DNA of 64,000 nt from Paroedura picta. Taxonomy: Eukaryota > Chordata > Lepidosauria > Squamata > Gekkonidae. Both the position numbers and the translations under genes were made by a program. Where the stretch lies: contig NC_135373.1 of assembly GCF_049243985.1 (NCBI RefSeq), positions 80,230,213 through 80,294,212 on the forward strand, in the 5' to 3' direction. This document shows positions 52,997-64,000 of the stretch, piece by piece (within the stretch, counting starts at the first letter, position 1; each line of letters starts with the position of its first letter). The notes under the pieces were generated by a model. It was not told the origin of the DNA and did no database searches. It was given only the letters and a program-made list of their open reading frames with translations.

Positions 52997-54069
52997 CTAG
53001 TAATAAAGCCCATTTGTAAAAATGGGCATGTGGAGGCTGGGGGCATGGCACCCATGGGTGCAAGGATGGGGCTCGAGGAGGGGCCTGCGGTGCCCCCTGG
53101 GCCCTGGCGAGGTGGGTGCGTTGGGGAGGTGGTGGGAAGCGGGCCAGCGGTGGAGGGGAGAGTAAGTGATGGGGTAGGGTTGGGAACCTGGGGCAGTTCT
53201 GGCGGCAAGCGGAGGAGCGTTGGGGCGTGCGAGGCAAGGCACAGCAGGCGTCACGGTGGAGATGTGGGTCAAGGGAGGGCCTGTAACGGGGCAGGGCATG
53301 GCTTGCCCAGGGCGCGGCGAGGGGTGGGCGTTGGCGTTGTGGCGGGAGACAGGGTGGCAGTGGAGGGGGAAGGGAAGGCATTGGGGAGGGGTGGGACTCA
53401 GTCGCGGCTCCCCTGCCTACCATCGAATTAGCGTCGACGGAGATCATCCAGGCAGCAGGCGCTGCAGAGGAGACGCAGGGCAAGGAAGTGCGTGAGGAAC
53501 GCGAAGCTGTGGGCGTGCACAGGCGGGCGTAGGCGGGGGTGAGGCGCAGGTGGGCGTGTCCACGGGCCGCTGGGCATAGCAGCGGCAGTGGGGAGGCTGG
53601 AGGTGGGCCCCAACGGAGCGGCGGATGGGGGAGGAAGCGAGAGAAGTCGTTGGCGGGCAGCGTTCGGGGAGGCGGGTGTCCCAGCGGTGCAGGAAAGGTA
53701 GTTGTGCGCACGGGGCAGCAGGGCGTCCGTGGCGGAGTGGGTGGCTGTTAGAAGTGCGCCGTGGGGGTCGTGCTCCTTCCCCCCCCCCCGGGGAAGACGT
53801 TGTTGGAGGGGGCGCGCAGAGGTGAGGACGTGTGGCTCGCTGGAGTGCAGAGCCAAAGACGGGCCAAGCAGCCAACAGGGAGGCGCGCTTTGCGTGCCTC
53901 CCAATTGGCCGCTTGGTCCCCGAGTGCCACTCAGAGGGGCAAATCAGGAGCCGCTTTGCGGCTCCTGAATCGCCCCTCCGAGTTTTTATCACGGACGGCG
54001 CCCGCCCCATTCTCCTCCCTACTTGCCCTTAGGGCTTTATTTCTACCGCTCCACAGGAGCGGTTACAGA
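52997..54069 (-). mobile_element. Non-autonomous Helitron, 1073 bp, minus strand
   Basis: On the minus strand it starts TCTGTAACCGCTCC after host A and ends GGGCTTTATTACTAG before host T. The 3' stem is 8 bp (53008-53015 with 53020-53027), 11 bases from the end. The 5' hairpin is ACCGCTCC with GGAGCGGT (54045-54063). The internal hairpin is 53930-53954 with 53958-53982, TTT loop, three mismatches in 25. The G-rich core gives frames up to 261 codons (52926-53711) that are not credible proteins. Confidence 0.92.
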
Positions 54070-54337
54070 TAAAGGGAATGCCATCCCTTTAAAATTTAAA
54101 TGACTTTTGCAAGCCATAGTTGTGCAAGAGTTCGTTCCAAAGGCATTTAAAGGAATGGAGAGCCCTTTAAATGCTCTCTGGTGCTCTGTGGCTCTCTGGT
54201 GCTCCCGGAAAATACTGAAAAAATTTATGCTGCCCATTTTGGATAGCTAGAAAAATAGAAGAAACATCTGACTGAAAATACCATTAAGGTATTTTCCAGG
54301 TATTTTTTCAGTTTGGATTAACCGAATGCACACCCCC

Positions 54338-55618
54338 AGTTGGCAGCCTGCTGTCAGTTGCCTTGATTCAGCTGCATAATCTGAATATTTTTAATTCTGT
54401 TACCAAGTCTAGCTGTTCTGTCTGAAGAAGTGAACAGTGACTCATGAAAGCTCATAACCTGCCACAAATTTTGTTAGTCTTTAGGGTGCTACTGAACTAT
54501 TGTTGTTTTCTATTGCTATAGACAGACTGTTCATCTTGATCTACATCTAGCTGTGAAAGTTAATATAGATGGGGGAAGTTATAATGAATGAACTTTATGA
54601 AAGAAATAGTATAATCAGGGAAATGTAAAAAATGTGTTCTGTTTACAAATAAGATATGTTGATGGCCTTTCATAACTAATATATTACAGGGGAACAAGTG
54701 ATTGTAAGTTGCTTGGGTGCCATCAGAGAAAGGTGTGGTATAAATGAGGTAAACAGATAGCAAGTATTACAGAACAAAGTTAGGGTCCAGCAGTACTTTT
54801 AAGACCAATAAAAGTTTATTCAAGGTATGAACTTATATGCACGTACCCTTCCTCACTTTGTTAAGTTGTATAGATAATACTTGTTTATATCTTTGTGATT
54901 CATATATATATTTAATAAGCTGCTTTGAGTCCCCAGTTTGGGAAAGAAGCAGGGTGAACATTTTTAGATATATGTAAAGGAGATTCATAGCAAATATGTA
55001 ACAAACAACACTGGCCAAGACCAGAAAAATATGATGAAATATGCTGTAAAATTACCACCTAAATCAGGTGGTAGTAAAAAAAAAAAAAAAAACCTTTGCA
55101 ACTTCTGTACTTTCAGTTGTGACTTGAATATGTGAGACAACAAATGGAAAGAAAGTAGAAATTTTGGTACAAATTTATCTGAATATGAAAGTTAGCAAAG
55201 GCTGACATCTGCCATCCTATTGTTTGGATTTGGGGTCAAGCTTGATGAGCTATTTCACGCAGTGAATATATCTGCTTTCTTTACATTTTCAAAGAGGCCT
55301 GAAAGTCTCAGCAGGAAACGAATGTGGCAACACTGAATTTAAATTTATTGTAAAGGCTACAAGAATATTAGACAGTCACAGATGGTCACTGCAATTGTTC
55401 CTATCAGCCTGCCACCAAAGTTGCTATTCAAGTAATGCAAAACCTAGAAAACAAAGGATTCTTTTTTCCTTGCTTAAAAATGGAATAAGTCTGTTTGTTG
55501 TGAAGCCCACATTGTTAAAGACCTCATGGGTGAAAAAAAAATGGCTTTTGATTAATCCATGCTTAAGATGTTACGCCTATTGTAAATTCAGAGTTCCTCT
55601 TTAAATGAATAATAATAA
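54338..55618. other. SRGAP1 intron with LINE tails and two interspersed-repeat copies
   Basis: Two GTCCAGTGGCACC-family copies lie at about 54410-54520 and 54775-54870 in opposite orientations. LINE-like 3' tails are at about 54695-54755 (AAGTTGCTTGGGTGCCATC) and 54910-54965 (AAGCTGCTTTGAGTCCCC). The rest is AT-rich and unassigned. Confidence 0.5.
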
Positions 55619-55893
55619 TAAGAAGAAGAGTTGGTTCTTATATGCCGCTTTTCCCTACCCGAAGGAGGCTCAAAGCAGCTTACAGTCGCCTTCCCATTCC
55701 TCTCCCCACAACAGACACCCTGTGGGGTAGGTGAGGCTGAGAGAGCCCTGATATTCCTGCCCGGTCAGAACAGTTTTCTCAGTGCTGTGGCGAGCCCAAG
55801 GTCACCCAGCTGGTTGCATGTGGGGGAGCGCAGAATCGAACCCGGCATGCCAGATTAGAAGTCCACACTCCTAACCACTACACCAAACTGGCT
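55619..55893 (-). repeat. tRNA-derived SINE, minus strand, full length
   Basis: Plus-strand AAGAAGAGTTGGTTCTTATA through CCACAACAGACACCCTGTGG and GCAGAATCGAACCCGGCATG to CACTACACCAAACTGGCTCT is the reversed SINE from tail to tRNA-like head, with an intact B box. Little diverged. Confidence 0.92.
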
Positions 55894-58800
55894 CTCATAA
55901 CACTTTCTGACTAATAGTGTAGTGGCTGTTTTTCATCACTGTGGATGTTTGGTCAGGATATGTTTTTTTAAAAAACAAACAAAACATAGGCTTAAACAAG
56001 CAGATATCCATTCTTTTAAATTCATTGAAAGAAACCTTATGACCATATGCATCTGAAATCTTTTCTTTGGGTCATTAGTGACATAATATTTCTAAATTTA
56101 ACACACATTTTTACAATTCAAAGAGTTACTCACACTATTATGTATATCTATTTGCATTTCATGAGGATCAGGAAATCTGCGGTCCCTATTTTTTTAAAGT
56201 TAAAGCCACAATTTTTAACTATTTGCCTATATCATTCTACTACAGTTCTGTAAATTATGTTCTTAGATTGGGCTGTATGCTGGTGGTTTCACAGAGGGCT
56301 AGTTGATGTATGAACGTCATTCAAATCATTATGTCTTGATTGCCCAATACCTACCATTTACAGTATTATGTGTGAGTTGAATCAATTGAAAAATGCTGTG
56401 CTTAGATGTGAGATAAATTCTGTGGATGCTTCTTTGGTCTGTGATGGCTTGTCTATATTTACTGTATTTTTGTCCCATTCTTTCTGCAGGGACTCAGGGC
56501 AGACTACATGGTGTTGTACCCCCCCCTCCCCAATTGTATTCCCTGAATGATAATGTGAGGTAGGTCAGGCTGAGACATGATGACTGGTCCAAGGTTATCA
56601 GTTGTTGCTGCAGTTATCTGTTGATTAAACAACCACATGCTCAGAGTCCCTTGTTTTTACCAGTCTTGCACCACATGGATTTCAAAGTTTTTCAGAGTGA
56701 CTCACCATCATCCAGAGTGAGGGAGATCGGATATTCCTGTTATGAATCCTTCAGTGGTAATCCTCAGTTAAACATTCCCTAGATCAAGGCTACAATTACA
56801 GAGCCAGTCTCCTGTGAACATATGTCTTTGGGTAGCAACTTGGGTGCTATTTAAGCAAAGTTCATTTCGACACTCAAATGTTTTTTCATGCAGGGATGGT
56901 GAGCTTATATTTAATTTGTCCATATGAGAGAAAGAAAAGGGACCTATGTGAATCTGAGACCTTTGTTGTTGTAAAATGAAGAAATGTCTGCTAGAGAATT
57001 GTGTTCAGATTTTTGGCTTTGTAGAGATGGAGTCTTCTTTTGTCCTTTTTGGAGTTTGTGAAATTGACTTACTGTTTTTGACTCTGCAATGCCAAATTTC
57101 ATCATTCCTGTCTGTATGCTTTGGAAAAGTTTTTCATTCAGTTTTGTCATCTTGTATATGATTAATCACTGAATTTTAGAAGTGCTTTTGGATGCAGCTG
57201 GATTTTGTGAAATCACAAGAATTTCCTAAATTAAAGCGGAATGTGCTTAAACTCTATGAAAAGCTGTATTCAACAGCATGAGGCTATATTGTGTCTTGTA
57301 TCCTCCTCACAGCTGCTTTGCAATGATAAGGAGGCACTGATGTATTCATGTTGACCTTGTGTCCAAACAAGTTCTGTCCTGGAACAACTGAAAATAAGGA
57401 ATGATTTCCTGTGACATGCTGCTTATGATGGCGTTTAAAGGGGGAGCAGAATGAAATCCCGGTGTGTGACACATACTGTGTCTAACCACACAGGATTTCC
57501 TGTGTTGGAAGGGAAGTTTTGTAGAAGCCACTTTTTTTTTGTATGCCCAGTCTTAATTCATTCAGAAAACCAGAGGTCAGCAGTATGAATGGATATGTCT
57601 ACTGTTGCTGTTAAAAGCTTAATTCAGCAATTACTAATGGATGCAATGTGATACCAGGAGGAATTGCAAGAGAGCATTGTTACGTTTTTTCATAGAATGG
57701 AGCTTCTTATGTCTGCTTTATTATAATCTATATCTTTTCCTAAACAGTAGCTTGCTCTTGACCAGTTTTGACCATTTTATTTTTTTTATAAATATTTCTT
57801 AAAATCTTGCAATACTTGCTTCTAGTTCATAGAAGTTATGCTGTTAAGTTCCATTTTGAAAGATTTCGGTATTTATTTAACACTTTTGTATTTCTTCCCC
57901 ATCCACATCATGCTAACCTTATGGCTCCTGTGGGAGTGTTAGACCATTTTATCTTTACAACTGTGCAGCACATTCTACTTGGAGAGACCATATCTACCCA
58001 TTCCCTTCTTTTTCTTGATTGGTTTGTTGTTTTATTTGCACCTCTGCAGTGCTTTTGTGCATTTAAATATGCCCTTTCAAGTCAGTTGGTATTTGCCCAA
58101 CCAACAAACTAATCCTGGGATCAAAATATGAGAATGACTACTATTGATTACTGTAAATTTGTCTGGCAAACTCATTTATGGCAATGATTGCAGCATCTCT
58201 ACGTATAATGACTGTTTTGAAACTTTCTGTACTTTGATAGCATATCAAGCTTGGAAGAATAGTAATGGAAATGTTCAAAAACTGTTTTAGCTGCAAATAG
58301 CAGCTAAAGAACCTTTTCTGGTGTTTCCCATTAAAAATGGGAAAAAACATACTAGCTGATTGGGAAACTATTCCCAAACTGCTTCTAGAGACACCTGGAG
58401 TATAATGGGAAGGAAAGAGAAAGAAGGCTTTGGTGCAGAGTATGGCTTTATACTACCCTTGGTCACTGTCATTCTGCCACTCTGTACTGATCTGCAGTGA
58501 GGCCTCAGATATCAGCCTTCATCTCTCCTCCATCTGCTTCACATTCTTGTTCATAAAGTATTTGTTTATGTGTTTATTCAGATGTGAGGTAGGTTATGTA
58601 GCAGAAGAGCAACCTTCTCCAGGACAGTGAGTGAGCTTGATGGCACAATGGGGTTTCAAACCCTGGTCTCCCAGATCCTAGTCTGTTACTCGAATAACTC
58701 TGTGGTCTCATTTGTGCCATTTTTGTCATCAGGCATATAGTGAGAGGTGTGGCGCCTTTAATGTCTGCAAGTGTGCTAGCAGCAAAGCTTTCCAAAAAGC

Positions 58801-61800
58801 AGCGAAAAATGATGGCACCATAGAGCATCCGTGTTGTGGCTGTGGGTGCCACGGTGTCTGCTAATGACTTCCCTAGTGTCGGCCAAGCATTTTTATAAAG
58901 TGAGTGGAGGCAGATGGGGATTTTATCCAGCAAGGCTTCTGATTGGCCATTGGAGATTTAATTAACTGTACAGGTCTTAATTTTTTTTTTGCTGTGGCAG
59001 TAGCTGCCAACACAGCCAAAAGTTCTTTGCTGTGTGATTAAAAGTAAACTGTAGCAGCAATTTTGTGTCTGGTTCCGCCATTTTGCAGTGTCCATTTTGT
59101 GGCTGTACCCACTACACTGTCCCAAAATTCCAAAGGTGCCTACTGGCTAAGAAAGATTGGGGCCTCCTGCCGTAGATGCTCATGACTCAGCAGGTGAAGC
59201 TCACATAGGTTAAAACTCACTGTCCTACCCCATTGAACTTTCATGTCCTGAGGGTTGATTATCTCTGGCAACTGCAGCAAAGACCATGCTTACCTTGCCA
59301 TGCTATATCTTTGTTTTGTAAAAACAAAAAAGCTCCCTTGGTAAATGGTTTCTACCTTATGTCATAAAAAGCAGAAATAGTAAAATTAAAATACTAAGGC
59401 AGTAAAGTCTGAGTAGTGGCGGGGTTTGTGATGTGCTTCACAGTGCTAGTTTAGTCACTTTCTCAGCCACAGAAGATGAATAAGAGAGTCACAGATGATG
59501 AAGCTGGAATCTCAGCTCATCGGTAGCTGAGATGATAGAATTCTTTTCTCTGCATTGGAAGCACTTTGTTGCATTACATTGCCTGGGTGGTTGTGATGGA
59601 TGTGCAGGTCCTGCCAAGCAAACTGATATCTGGAAAAGCCCTGTAAGCGCTGTTTAAAAAGATGCTTTTAAACAGAGTGATTATTCATTCCTTCATCTGT
59701 ATATTTTTCCACCTCTCTCCCTCCTTTAATAATTCATTGAACAAATATCTGCCTAATGCTGATGTGGTGAAAGACAACAGAAAATAATGAGGCTTTCAGG
59801 TCTGGAAGGGAAAGTAGACCTGATGCTTTTACTCATTCCTCTGCAGGATTTTATGGACTTTATTAAAAATGTAGAAATAGTTTTTAGGCATGGAGAGGTT
59901 TTTTTCCTGGTGCAAAAAATTGAAATAGAATTTTGGGGCTCGTGGGTAGAATAGAATAGTGGGTAGGGGAGGCATAAATATTAGAACCGTCACCACCAAC
60001 AGCCCTTTTGAAGACCACTGAAATGGCTGTACTTTGCTGGGACCTGGAAGGGCAGATGTGGGCCCCACAGTTAACATTCTACTAGTGTCTTCGTTCCACA
60101 AACATCAGCTATTTGCATCTAAAAAATCCCCATCGGATTCTACTACTGATCAAATGTATTAGTTGTCTTTACTAAAAATGAATTCAAGCAGATAGCATGC
60201 ACATGAAAGCTCACGCCTTGAATAAGTCTTTGTTGGTCTTAATGGTACCATTGGACTAAAATTTTGTTTCACTAAAAATGGAAATTGATCTGGTTTGGTT
60301 ATTTCAAGGACACTTTTGACCTCACTGTTTATTACAAGTACTACTGTTTGTACTGGATTCTCGAGGACCTTTTTTGCACCAGTGTTTTTCTCCATATTCA
60401 GTAAGAATTCCAGTCATTAAAAAAAAAAATTCTGCACATGACACTACTTTCCAAGTGGATATCTGTCGAAATATGGCTTTTTTCGTACATTGATTTTCTT
60501 TCTTTCCTGGTTCACTGTGCATTCCATTCCCAGCTTTCTTGAGGTGTTCAAAAGTGGTATTGACATAATTTAAATTTTTTCTTTGCTGTAATCCTATCAT
60601 TTTACTATGAAGAAATGTTTCCCCACCTACCTTCCACCTACTTGATGGCCCCCAATCCTGTGACACTTCATCGATCCAAACAATCGCTGTGACCACATTT
60701 CTCTTTTCATGCTTGTTCAGGGTTTTTCTTTTAATTAAACAACATATTTGGTGCAGAGCTATGTTGATTGCTATTTGCATCCCATCACCAACCCTCTTCC
60801 ATGCATGCAGCAACAGTCAGATTCTGATAAAACTCTGAGCTCCAATGAAATAGTGTCTTATCAATTTCATTGTAATTAAAGGCAGCAAACAATTCTTCAG
60901 AGGCATTGATGCCTCACTATAGTCTGGCAATATGAAAGCTGCTTTTCTGCCTAGGTTATCAACCCATTGAATAGTTCACTGGGTAGGAAGATAAACTACA
61001 GGTACAATTGTCACTGGTTCAATTCCCAGCCTTCCCCACGCTTCTTCTGTAAGTTGATTGATTTAATATATTTGTATACTGCCCTAGTCCAGCAGGGAGC
61101 ATTGCATGTTTTCACGGCCCTTTTAATATATTAGTGCTGGGGGGGGGGGGAGTTTGGCAAAGAATCACACATTTTAACCACCTATTTTTGTGTGCTGGTC
61201 AGGCTCCCCCTTTTTTCCAGTAGTGAGTGCTGTGGGTTGCCCAATGTGCTCAGCTAAAATCTGTGTTCTTGGGCTCAGGGCCTGCAACTCCCCCACACAC
61301 ACCCATTTTGTGTTTCAACAACCATGCAGATTAATATTTGTGGAGAACTGAGTCGCATACGCAAATTCTTGTTGCAAATTGAGTGGTGTTATTTCCAAAA
61401 CAAGCTACATGAAGAGTCTCAATGAACATGTGCAGAGTGCACCAACCTCTAACCTGGAAGTGCTCTCCTTTTTCAAATTAACCAGAGGGAGGCAAGTTAG
61501 AAAAACATATATCATTCCTTTCAGGTTGTGACTGTCATTTCTGCTTCCAAATTTTAGTTCACTCTTATGTTTCCCCTTTCTGATTTTTCAGCACCTGTGC
61601 TTGCTAAACATCCACCCTTCACAGGTCCTTCTCTGGGCTGCATAATGCCAGCTAATATTATGTTTTGTGTATGCCTCTTTTTTTGAGTTTGGCAGCCATC
61701 TAATTCCATGTGACTGCTGGTCTGCCCGTCTACTTGATGATGCAGAATATGGCTATCTAATGTGTTGAGCCATGAACAAGGAAATCCAAAAAACTTTTAA

Positions 61801-61962
61801 AGTAACTGCTTCCCACACATACTTGTAAGAATAATGGAGTGGGGTTGGGGGGAATTCCACCCAGGGATTGAATCAGGGACCCTTGCCTCTGAAGCTTGGC
61901 AACATATACAGTAAGCTATTGGTGCTTCAAGTTTCAGGGCAGTATTAAAGGTATCTTTAAGA
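55894..61962. other. SRGAP1 intron sequence, no gene recognised
   Basis: About 6 kb of mostly AT-rich intron. Decayed SINE bodies are suspected at about 56470-56610 and 58580-58700 (GGGTTTCAAACCCTGGTCTC), and a GTCCAGTGGCACC-family piece at 60195-60270. A tRNA-like scrap is possible near 61860-61930. A 163-codon minus-strand frame at 60322-60813 has no recognised domain. Homopolymer runs (for example G at about 61139-61150) are frequent. Confidence 0.45.
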
Positions 61963-62292
61963 GAGCCAGTTTGATGTAGTGATTAGGAGTGCAGATTTCT
62001 AACCTCGTGAGCCGGGTTCGATTCTGTACTCCCCCACATGCAGCCAGCTGGGTGACCTTGGGCTCGCCACGGCACTGATAAAGCTGTTCTGACCAAGCAG
62101 TGATATCAGGCCTTTCTCAGCCTCTCACTGCTCTGACCGAGCAGTAATATCAGGTCTTTCTCAGCCTTTCTCAGTTGTAGGGAGAGGGAAGGGAAGGCAA
62201 CTGTAAGGCGCTTTGAGACTCCTTCGGGTGGCATATAAGAACCAATTCTTCTTCTTCTTCTTCTTCTTCTTCTTCTTCTTCTTCTTCTTCTT
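61963..62292 (+). repeat. tRNA-derived SINE with internal duplication and (CTT)n tail
   Basis: The head AGAGCCAGTTTGATGTAGTG and B box GGGTTCGATTC are followed by a tandem duplication of about 45 bases: CTGACCAAGCAGTGATATC and then CTGACCGAGCAGTAATATC. The 3' part lacks a few bases (GGGTGGCATATAAGAACC) and ends in about sixteen CTT units. The tail expansion gives an arginine-rich frame on the minus strand, which is meaningless. Confidence 0.9.
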
Positions 62293-62589
62293 GTCGTCAT
62301 TGATCAATCCTCAGTGGATCTTGAAATATTTAGTGTTCAACTTGGTGTTTTGCTAAACTCTAAAGCCCCAACAAAGAGACACAAAATGCACTTAAAACAA
62401 AGTGACATTAGACTAGGGGACTGAGGATTTTGGTGAAATAAAAAAGAGGAAACAAAATTGATCGATGAACCTTCTCTGGCATCCTTAGCTGATTTACAAC
62501 AAATAATCTCAACACTGAAATCAAATCAAGTGACATTGGCTGAAATGCAGCTAAATGCTGGAGCAAACTTTGTGTGCAGTTCCTCTTCC

Positions 62590-62790
62590 TGTGTACTTGA
62601 ATATCCAGAAACTCCTAATTAGTGCAGAATGCTGATAATTACCCCCAAGGCCATACGTAGTCTGGGCCCTGTGTACCTGTGTGCCACTCTGCCTATCCTC
62701 CTCAGAGAGCATTTCACTCTTCAAATTTGAAAAAGCTGGTGATCCAGTGAATTTGTAATTGCAAATTAGAACCTTAGTACATTTGCTTCT
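62590..62790 (+). mobile_element. Short L2-type LINE fragment (ORF2 C-terminal part)
   Basis: Plus-strand AAGGCCATACGTAGTCTGGG followed by CCTGTGTACCTGTGTGCC translates as KAIRSLGPVYLCATL, like the conserved KALxxLGPxYL stretch after the reverse transcriptase of L2 elements. Decayed and short. Confidence 0.45.
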
Positions 62791-62794
62791 CATT

Positions 62795-64000
62795 GGAGCT
62801 CAGACAACTGAGAGCATGTGGAGAGAGCTACTGGGGAGAGTTGCTGCTGACCAGGTGAGGCTATTGTGCTGCCTGGGTGAGGTGATTGCTGGGTAATTGT
62901 TGGGAGGATTAAAAAGGGCTGCTCCTCGCCAGAGGCGCGAGCTGAAGGGCGAGAGACAAAGGGCTCTTGGCCTGTGGCTCTTAGCCTGGGGTTCTTGGCC
63001 GAGCAATTAGAATCAGTAGATTATATTTCCCTAGTACTTGCACTGCCTAGACATTACAATGGACCTCCAGGACACTCATCCCATCATCTGCAGTGAGTGT
63101 GACATGATTGCCTTCCTCCCAGAAGACAAGATGGACCACAGGTGCCCCAAGTGTAAGCTGGTAAGACTTTTGGAGGAAAAGATTAGGGGATTAGAAAACA
63201 GAATTATTACTCTGACCCAAAGTAAGAAAGGGGAGGAGTTCATAGACCAGAGCCCTGCAACTCGAAATAAAGACAATACAACTAGTCCTGAAGAGGATAA
63301 GGAGATTGACCACAATAGGGAGCCTCTGCTGACAGTTCGGAAAAAGACTCAACGGCGAAGAGCGAGACAGTTCTCGGGGCCTTTGGAGCTCCAGAATAGA
63401 TTTCAGGCCCTTGCAGAGGAGGTGCAAGGGTCAACAAGGGAAGAGGTCCCAAAACAAAGTCCAAGACAAAGGGAAGAGGCCACGGGGACAGAAGGAAATG
63501 GAGTTGAGAAAACAAAAAAAGGAGAGTGCTGGTAATTGGAGACTCCCTGCTAAGAGGAATGGATCGCCATGTGGCTGGGCCTGACCCCCTAACTCGAGAG
63601 GTGTGTTGCTTGCCAGGGGCGAAAATTAAAGATGTTTCAGAACAGCTGCCCAAACTCCTCAAATCTACGGATCGCTACCCATTTGTGATGGTCCATGTGG
63701 GAACGAATGACATGTCCCTGAATACCATCGCTCCTATTAAAAAAAGACTATCAAGATCTGGGGAGGAAGCTCAAGCAAATGGGGGCACAAGTGGTATTCT
63801 CTTCAATCTTGCCTATCAAGGGAAGAGGAATGCGTCGGGAGAGGAAGATAATGGAGGTGAATCACTGGCTGCGTAGTTGGTGCCGGCAGGAGAGATTTGG
63901 TTTCTGGGACCATGGGATAGGCTTTCTTGAGGAAGGCCTACTAGCACCTGATGGACTGCACTTATCGAAACTGGGGAAGAATGTGTTTGGCAGGAACCTG
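62795..64000 (+). mobile_element. CR1 LINE 5' region, continuing beyond the window
   Basis: A GC-richer leader of about 260 bases is followed by an ORF1 of CR1 type on the plus strand. The element runs off the right edge, so ORF2 and the 3' end are not seen. Most CR1 copies are 5'-truncated; one retaining its 5' region is uncommon. Confidence 0.85.
63059..64000 (+). pseudogene. CR1 ORF1: zinc-finger and SGNH/GDSL esterase-type protein, frame-broken
   Basis: From the ATG at 63059 the frame gives a CxxC...CxxC finger (C11, C14, C29, C32), a likely coiled coil (about residues 33-58) and a charged linker. An SGNH-hydrolase-like domain follows: GDSLLRG with the catalytic serine, VGTND with the conserved glycine and asparagine, and APDGLHLSKLG with the aspartate-histidine pair. 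This finger-plus-esterase layout is known for ORF1 of CR1 elements. The reading frame changes twice, at runs of seven A (about 63513-63519 and 63741-63747): the first needs one more A, the second one fewer. It lacks a single open frame as given. Homopolymer sequencing error is a real alternative. Confidence 0.88.

Larger units (their letters stand above)
52113..54337. mobile_element. Apparent outer hAT-like element (TGTGCA family) holding two Helitron-type insertions
   Basis: The left end TAGGGGTGTGCGCAAAA and the right end, reverse complemented, GGGGGTGTGCATTCGG share about ten bases, and AT-rich inner flanks (NAATATTTGGGAAT words left; GCATTTAAAGG words right) are like the relatives at 13275-13725 and 20560-20806. 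No clean 8-bp duplication is visible. The two ends could instead come from two fragments. Confidence 0.4.

Noticed and set aside
52926-53711. Open frame of 261 codons on the minus strand, plus several frames over 100 codons at 52960-54070
   Set aside because: They lie in the GC-rich core of a Helitron, overlap on both strands and in several frames, and are proline/alanine/arginine-rich without any domain.
62106-62300. Arginine-rich minus-strand frame
   Set aside because: It is only the translation of the CTT tail of a SINE.

Overview
This is vertebrate nuclear DNA, almost certainly from a squamate reptile (lizard or snake). The two genes are vertebrate genes in the order and orientation seen on human 12q14. 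The repeats are those of squamates: BovB LINEs, a Sauria SINE with a BovB-type tail, a 5S rRNA-derived SINE, an abundant tRNA-derived SINE, CR1 and L2 LINEs, SPIN-like and other hAT elements, and Helitrons. The species cannot be told from the sequence alone.

Genes. RXYLT1 (TMEM5) lies complete on the + strand at 7098-15101. It has six coding exons whose splice phases all match and encodes 437 residues, close to the 443 of the human protein. A CpG island with a YY1-type element sits at its start. SRGAP1 begins at 40169 on the + strand, inside a second CpG island (about 39190-40330). Only its first coding exon (22 codons plus one base) is present, and everything from 40236 to 64000 is its first intron. 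The two genes act separately: one in the Golgi on alpha-dystroglycan glycosylation, the other in the cytoplasm on Slit-Robo/Rho-GTPase signalling. No other host gene is supported.

Repeats, left to right: a 5'-truncated BovB (1-603); a hAT element with 8-bp target duplications (1470-2006); an L2 LINE split by SINEs (3131-4465); a minisatellite cut by a SINE in RXYLT1 intron 1 (7745-8450); a Sauria SINE with an 11-bp duplication (16731-17012); a short Helitron (21099-21436); a full-length BovB with perfect 11-bp duplications (22757-26854), itself split by an 878-bp DNA transposon; a tRNA-SINE split by a CR1 tail and followed by a 5S-SINE (35233-35835). Inside SRGAP1 intron 1 there are a SPIN-like hAT (41128-41494), a Ty3/Gypsy-like LTR fossil (about 41755-44730), a hAT with 8-bp duplications (45676-46015), a Helitron (46197-47158), two Helitron-type elements with facing 3' ends inside an apparent outer hAT (52113-54337), and at the right edge the 5' part of a CR1 with an esterase-type ORF1 (62795-64000).

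The most interesting signal is the Helitron family. Three copies have exact 5'-TC and CTAG-3' ends between host A and T, with a stem ending 11 bases before the 3' end in each. The stem sequences differ between copies but remain complementary: the internal TTT-loop hairpin shows five fully compensated base-pair changes, and the 3' terminal hairpin shows three. Long open frames in the GC-rich Helitrons and CpG islands are treated as spurious.
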